Source: Myxococcales bacterium
GTDB taxonomy: Bacteria; Myxococcota_A; Polyangia; Polyangiales; Polyangiaceae
NCBI GenBank assembly: GCA_016703425.1
Contig: JADJCA010000005.1
Coordinates: 1-18,104, forward strand
DNA: 18,104 nucleotides
Reading direction: 5' to 3'
Under the pieces are notes generated by a model, which was not told the DNA's origin, searched no databases, and was given only the letters and a program-made list of their open reading frames with translations. The first letter of the stretch is position 1. The number at the start of each line of letters is the position of its first letter. The position numbers and the translations under genes are program-made. Below are positions 14,765-18,104 of this stretch, in pieces.

Positions 14765-15893
14765 TCATGTCATTCGTAGACGAGCACTCAGCGGCCCCGG
14801 CAGGAGCCACGAGGCCTCGCGCAAGCGGTCGCGCCAGTTCTCCCAGCCTGGCCGTCGCGCGATTCCGTGAAGCGCACCCGCATGCCTGTCTTGACAAGAG
14901 GCGCACCAGTGACCGGTTCTCGTAGATGAGCTTCGTAGACGCCGCAGCTCGCGAAGACGCGTTCGCCGAGGGCCGTCGGGCTCGGCGCGGTAGCGGTCTG
15001 GGCGAACTCAACGACGCGATCGAACGTCGGGCCATGTTTCGCGCTTCGCTGACGTCCGCGAAAGGAACGACCCCTACTGGAGCAAGAGCCGACCCCAATA
15101 GCCCGGGTACCGGTACGCCGTGGAGAAGGCCGCGATCGTGCCGAAGCTCGCGCCGAGGAGACCGCGCGTCGGGGCGGTCACGAAGGGGAAGCGCGACGCC
15201 AGATGCGGCACGAGCCCTTCGGTGATGAAGCGCGTGATTTCCGTCGTTGGCACATTCGCGAAGGCGATCCGGTGAATCGGTCAACGCGACGATGACGTCG
15301 GGATCCTCGAGGCGGTGGATCAGGTTGTCCAAGACCGTCTTCATCGACGCGAAGCGCAGGTAGTCGCTCCCGTCGTGCACCACCAAGAGCGGATAGACGC
15401 GGCTCTTCCGAAATCGCGGCGGCACGCAGATCCGCCCTGAGCGCGTGCCGCCGAGCGCCTCGCTCGATCCCCGAAGGGCTCGAGGTCCCGGCGCGAGCCA
15501 TGATCGAAGGTGGTCCAAACGGGCAGCTCGTAGCCCCGCTCTGAGGACCGAGTTGGCGCCAAAGGGATCGCGAGCGCGGTTCGGATTGAGCGGATCCAGG
15601 AACCAGTCGCGGTGGCCGCCCTTGTGATCCCCGAGCTTGTATTCGACGCGCGAACGCTCGTGATCCGACGGTGAGGTAGTGAGACGCCTGCCTGGGACGT
15701 GCGTGAGCGCCGTTTGCGACTCGAGGCCGCAGATCCTGTGCACCCGCTTGACGGCGTCGGCTTTGCCGAGCCACACGAAGGTGACCCGCGACCCTTCGAC
15801 GAGGGGAAACCTGCGGTCCTTCACGAAGGCCTCGCCTTTGGCGCGGTCGGCGCCTTCCGCGTGGAACGCGTCGATGGCGAGCGGCGTCGTCAC
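14765..15893 (-). CDS. Enterochelin-esterase-like alpha/beta hydrolase (frameshifted)
   Basis: GTG 15893 opens TTPLAIDAFHAEGADR, with the N-terminal carbohydrate-module-like part FPLVEGSRVTFVWLGKAD. Then come YKLGDHKGGHRDWFLDPLNP and DPFGANSVL, typical of Fes/esterase-D-like proteins. The catalytic domain includes YPLLVVHDGSDYLRF, then LEDPDVIVALTDS and, after a shift at about 15235, RFITEGLVPHLASRFPFVTA. The nucleophile elbow is RGLLGASFGTIAAFSTAYRY. After further shifts the end reads FASCGVYEAH and WENWRDRLREASWLLPGPL, stop at 14765-14767. The catalytic His is expected just before WENWRD (DGHxW); here the DNA gives Gly-Gln at an indel, so it is either mutated or misread. The frame is open upstream to GTG 15998. 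About 375 residues; substrate unknown. Confidence 0.8.
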
Positions 15894-15899
15894 GCGGTC

Positions 15900-16900
15900 G
15901 GTCCTCCTCGCTGCGTCGGCCACGAGCGTCTCGTGCCCTCCGTCCCCGCGAAGCGCAACGACGCCCTCGGTACGCACCGGTGGCCGTCGCCACGTCACGT
16001 GAACGCGCCGGCAAGGCGACGCATCGCGCCGGCGAGAAGCGACGCACCATCGCCGTGACGCGATGCTGCCGGTCGAGACGGTAGTCGTTGCTCGGGCGCC
16101 GGCAACGCCACCACGCCTGACGCGAGGCCGAGACCGACGTCAGCACATCTGCTGGCGCCGGGCCCCTGCGGCGGGTCGTCGGGAAGAGCACGATGCGGTC
16201 GGTGATGGCCATGGCGCCGCCGGACCACGCGAAGAGCGTCTCGTGTCGGCGAGTTTAAGCCGGCGACGAAGAGCGTGAGGCGATTGACGAGCGTCGCGAC
16301 GTGACCGCCGGCGATGGCGATGGCCCGCAGCCAGCCAAGAGCCCCGAGTTGCTCGCGTTGTCGCCGCACTGACGGACGGTTCTTGAGATCCTACTCGCCT
16401 CGAAGGCGCGGTGCATCTCGGCGCAGCGCCAGGTGCCAGTCGTCGAGGGCGCGAACGGCAGCGATCGACGCCGTGGTCTCCTCGAGACGTGCGGCGGCGC
16501 GCGACGCTGACGAATCACGCAATCGGCATCGAGCGCGTGTTCGAGCCCGATGCGGTAGAAGTCCTGGCGTTGCGACAAGCGCTGTTGGCGCTCGCGGTAA
16601 GCCGCCGATAGCCCGGATCGCCGCGTGAAGACCTCCTCCTCGGCCCGGGCGCGTAAGCGCAGGTTGACCCCGCCCGTCCCGCGAGGTGCGCCGAGAGCCT
16701 TCGTCTCCTGGCTCGCGCTCCTGTTAGCCAGCCGTCACCAGCGCGAACTTCCCGTGATGCCGCGCGCTGCGACGGTCGTGCCGAGCGAGGGGTCGGTGCG
16801 TTGCGCCCCGAGAAGGACGACGGTGCGGGCGCGCGGACATCGGGAAAGCCAGCGACCGTACCAAAGGACCGCGCGCAAAAGAAGGCTCGTTTCGCGCGGG
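15900..16900 (-). other. Unresolved minus-strand coding stretch with broken frames
   Basis: No single gene can be drawn here. On the minus strand several stretches look like protein: a helix around 16590-16510 (YRERQQRLSQRQDFYRIGLE, HALDADCVI), a helix around 16500-16410 (ARLEETTASIAAVRALDDWH, LALRRD), and a hydrophobic segment at about 16360-16270 (LGALGWLRAIAIAGGHVATL, VNRLTLFVAGL). Then follow LFAWSGGAMAITDRIVLFP at about 16230-16185 and NDYRLDRQHRVTAMV at about 16080-16040. They probably belong to one gene ending near the esterase start, with a membrane segment, broken by indels. I recognise no family. Confidence 0.35.
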
Positions 16901-16949
16901 ACCGCGGATTGCGGTGACGGAGCGAGCGCGAGCTACCATCGCGCCGTGG

Positions 16950-17484
16950 ATGCCGCGCGACGGGTCCGCTCTCAGCAAGTGGTTGTTGCTCGTGCTCCGC
17001 CACAAGCCGGAGAGCGTCGGAGTCGCGCCGGGACGGCGGATGGATTGCCGTGAAGGACCTTTTTGGCGCGCCGGCCCGCGGCGAACGCGCGTTCACGCGA
17101 TGATCTTGCGGAGCTTGTGCGCACGAGCGACAAGCAACGTTTCGCCTTCGACGATACCGGTGAACGCATCCGGGCGCGAATCAGGGTTACTCCGTCGCCA
17201 TCGACCTCGCGCTTCCGGCGGCGCCGCCGCCGCCGTGGTTTTTCACGGATCCCGGCGGCGATTCGTCGACGCGATCCGTGCGAGGGTCTCATCAAGGGCG
17301 AACGTCACCACGTGCATCTCGCTCGACGAGGCCACGGCGAAAACGGGGGCCAACGCCGCGGCGTCGCGGTGGTGCTCCACGTTCATGCCGACGCCATGGC
17401 GAAGGGCACGTAGCCGCAATGCGGTGCGCCAACGGCGTTTAATTCACGGAGCACGTGCCGTCGCGGGTTCATCGTTTTCCGTAG
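16950..17484 (+). CDS. kptA: RNA 2'-phosphotransferase, Tpt1/KptA family (frameshifted)
   Basis: ATG 16950 opens MPRDGSALSKWLLLVLRHKP, with the family's catalytic Arg-His (RHKPE). After a shift at about 17030 it reads DGGWIAVKDLF, then AFTR; after another at about 17100, DDLAELVRTSDKQRFAF (catalytic Arg in KQRF) and GERIRA. The next frames give GYSVAIDLALPAAPPPPWFF, HGSRRRFVDAIRA, GLIKGERHHVHLA (the RhhVHL motif with the third catalytic Arg) and VAVVLHVHADAMAKG. Near the end comes NGV, then TEHVPSR, with a stop around 17484. About 180 residues, full length. Tpt1/KptA moves an internal RNA 2'-phosphate to NAD, releasing nicotinamide and ADP-ribose cyclic phosphate; bacterial members can also ADP-ribosylate nucleic-acid ends. 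All key residues are visible, but four or so indels prevent a clean frame. Confidence 0.82.
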
Positions 17485-17519
17485 CGGCGCCGAGTCACGC
17501 GCGAGGTTGCTGGCCATCC

Positions 17520-18054
17520 TCAGAGCGCGACCTTCACAGCGGCCTGTCGTTCGCAGGTGGTGGACAGGGCGGGATCGCCGCGCGCGGGCCCTGGTAGCCA
17601 AAGAGGATGAGGTTCGGCACCACGCCGCGAAGGTGCTCGAGCACGCCAAGGCGATCGTCGATGAAGTGCGTCAGCTTCAGGTGCTTGGCGTGGGTCGCCT
17701 TGTCGCGGCGCTTCGCGGCAGAAGAAGACATTCGCCATGGGGACGCCGGTCTCGGCCTCAGCGCCAGTGCGTGAGCCAGCGCCGGGTGAGGGCCTGGATG
17801 CGAGGGCCAGCCTTGGAGACGAGTTTTTCGCGGCCTTGCGGCCTGGACGATGCGCCGGATGACGGCAAAGGCTCTGTCGTTGGGAGGCGTCAGCATGTTT
17901 CCTCGTCGCTCGCGCTGAGGAAGGAGGTGTCGGCGCGTCTGCCTTCGTCGGACGCCGCCATGATGACGCGACCGATGTCGATGCCCACGTGGGCTTGTTC
18001 GAGGGGCACGGTGGAGCGCCGGGCGCGGGAAACATGTGTGAGTTCGTTTTTCAT
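17520..18054 (-). CDS. HAD-like hydrolase-fold protein (frameshifted)
   Basis: From ATG 18054 (MKNELTHVSRARR; ATG 18087 and 18096 are in frame upstream) the protein reads HVGIDIGRVIMAASDE (motif I region) and ADTSFLSASDEET. After a shift at about 17890 it reads LTPPNDRAFAVIRRIVQA, then broken KAGPRIQALTRRW, then GVPMANVFFCREA, DKATHAKHLKLTHFIDDRLG (motif IV-like acidic pair) and VLEHLRGVVPNLILFGYQG. The order of motifs fits a HAD-superfamily protein of about 170-180 residues. Motif I is D-I-G-R instead of DxD: the nucleophile Asp is there, the second Asp is not. It converges on kptA with stops about 36-50 bp apart. The stop is at 17520 or 17534 depending on an indel. Confidence 0.55.
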
Positions 18055-18104
18055 GATGCTGTTCAGCTTGGCGTCCGCGCCGCTCATAACGTCCACTTGT
18101 CACT

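Noticed and set aside
1..18104. CRISPR array, tRNA, rRNA, insertion sequence or integrase
   Set aside because: None seen: no regularly spaced direct repeats, no cloverleaf recognised by eye, and no transposase or recombinase motifs.

Overview
The window is about 70% GC with strong G/C bias at third codon positions. Its gene content points to a myxobacterium (Myxococcota, probably Polyangia): several short cysteine- or proline-rich lipoproteins with LxxC lipoboxes, a TerB-like protein starting GLFDSL, a SUKH protein with a Lys/Ala tail, and ADP-ribosylglycohydrolase paralogs. The phylum is inferred from protein style; there is no rRNA or marker gene here. Most genes can only be read by joining two or three frames. 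The breaks are densest near both ends (1-3.3 kb and 13.2-18.1 kb) and rare at 3.5-6.0 kb and 8.2-10.1 kb. This suggests uncorrected indels in a draft assembly more than real gene decay, so I annotate through the breaks and say where they lie.

Layout. 0-3.3 kb: the end of a surface-type protein, a protein with a TonB/AgmX-like C-terminal domain, a Cys-rich lipoprotein (-), a TerB-like protein (+), and a trypsin-fold lipoprotein lacking two catalytic residues (-). 3.3-7.9 kb: a DUF3592-like membrane protein (-), an orphan antitoxin-like protein (+), a SUKH protein with a histone-H1-like tail (-), a D-2-hydroxyacid dehydrogenase (-), and, divergent from it by 9 bp, a PDZ-alpha/beta hydrolase (+). 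7.9-10.1 kb: an apparent minus-strand operon made of a 73-residue peptide with a double-glycine leader, a zinc-ribbon/membrane-anchor/Cys-tail protein, and a radical SAM/SPASM enzyme. This looks like a peptide-maturation (RiPP-type) locus. A sigma-54-like site lies upstream of the peptide gene.

10.3-14.5 kb: a small lipoprotein, then an ADP-ribose neighbourhood. ADP-ribosylglycohydrolase 1 (-) diverges from a plus-strand operon of ADP-ribosylglycohydrolase 2, an NrtR-family Nudix/winged-helix regulator and ADP-ribosylglycohydrolase 3. Both junctions in that operon are ATGA overlaps. The 62-bp divergent intergenic region carries two tandem palindromes built on AGAGT half-sites, good candidates for the regulator's operator.

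14.7-18.1 kb: an enterochelin-esterase-like alpha/beta hydrolase (-), a poorly readable minus-strand coding stretch, a Tpt1/KptA RNA 2'-phosphotransferase (+), which also consumes NAD and makes an ADP-ribose product, and a convergent HAD-like protein (-).

The two systems most worth following are the regulator-linked ADP-ribosylglycohydrolase cluster with KptA close by, and the GG-leader peptide/zinc-ribbon/radical SAM operon.
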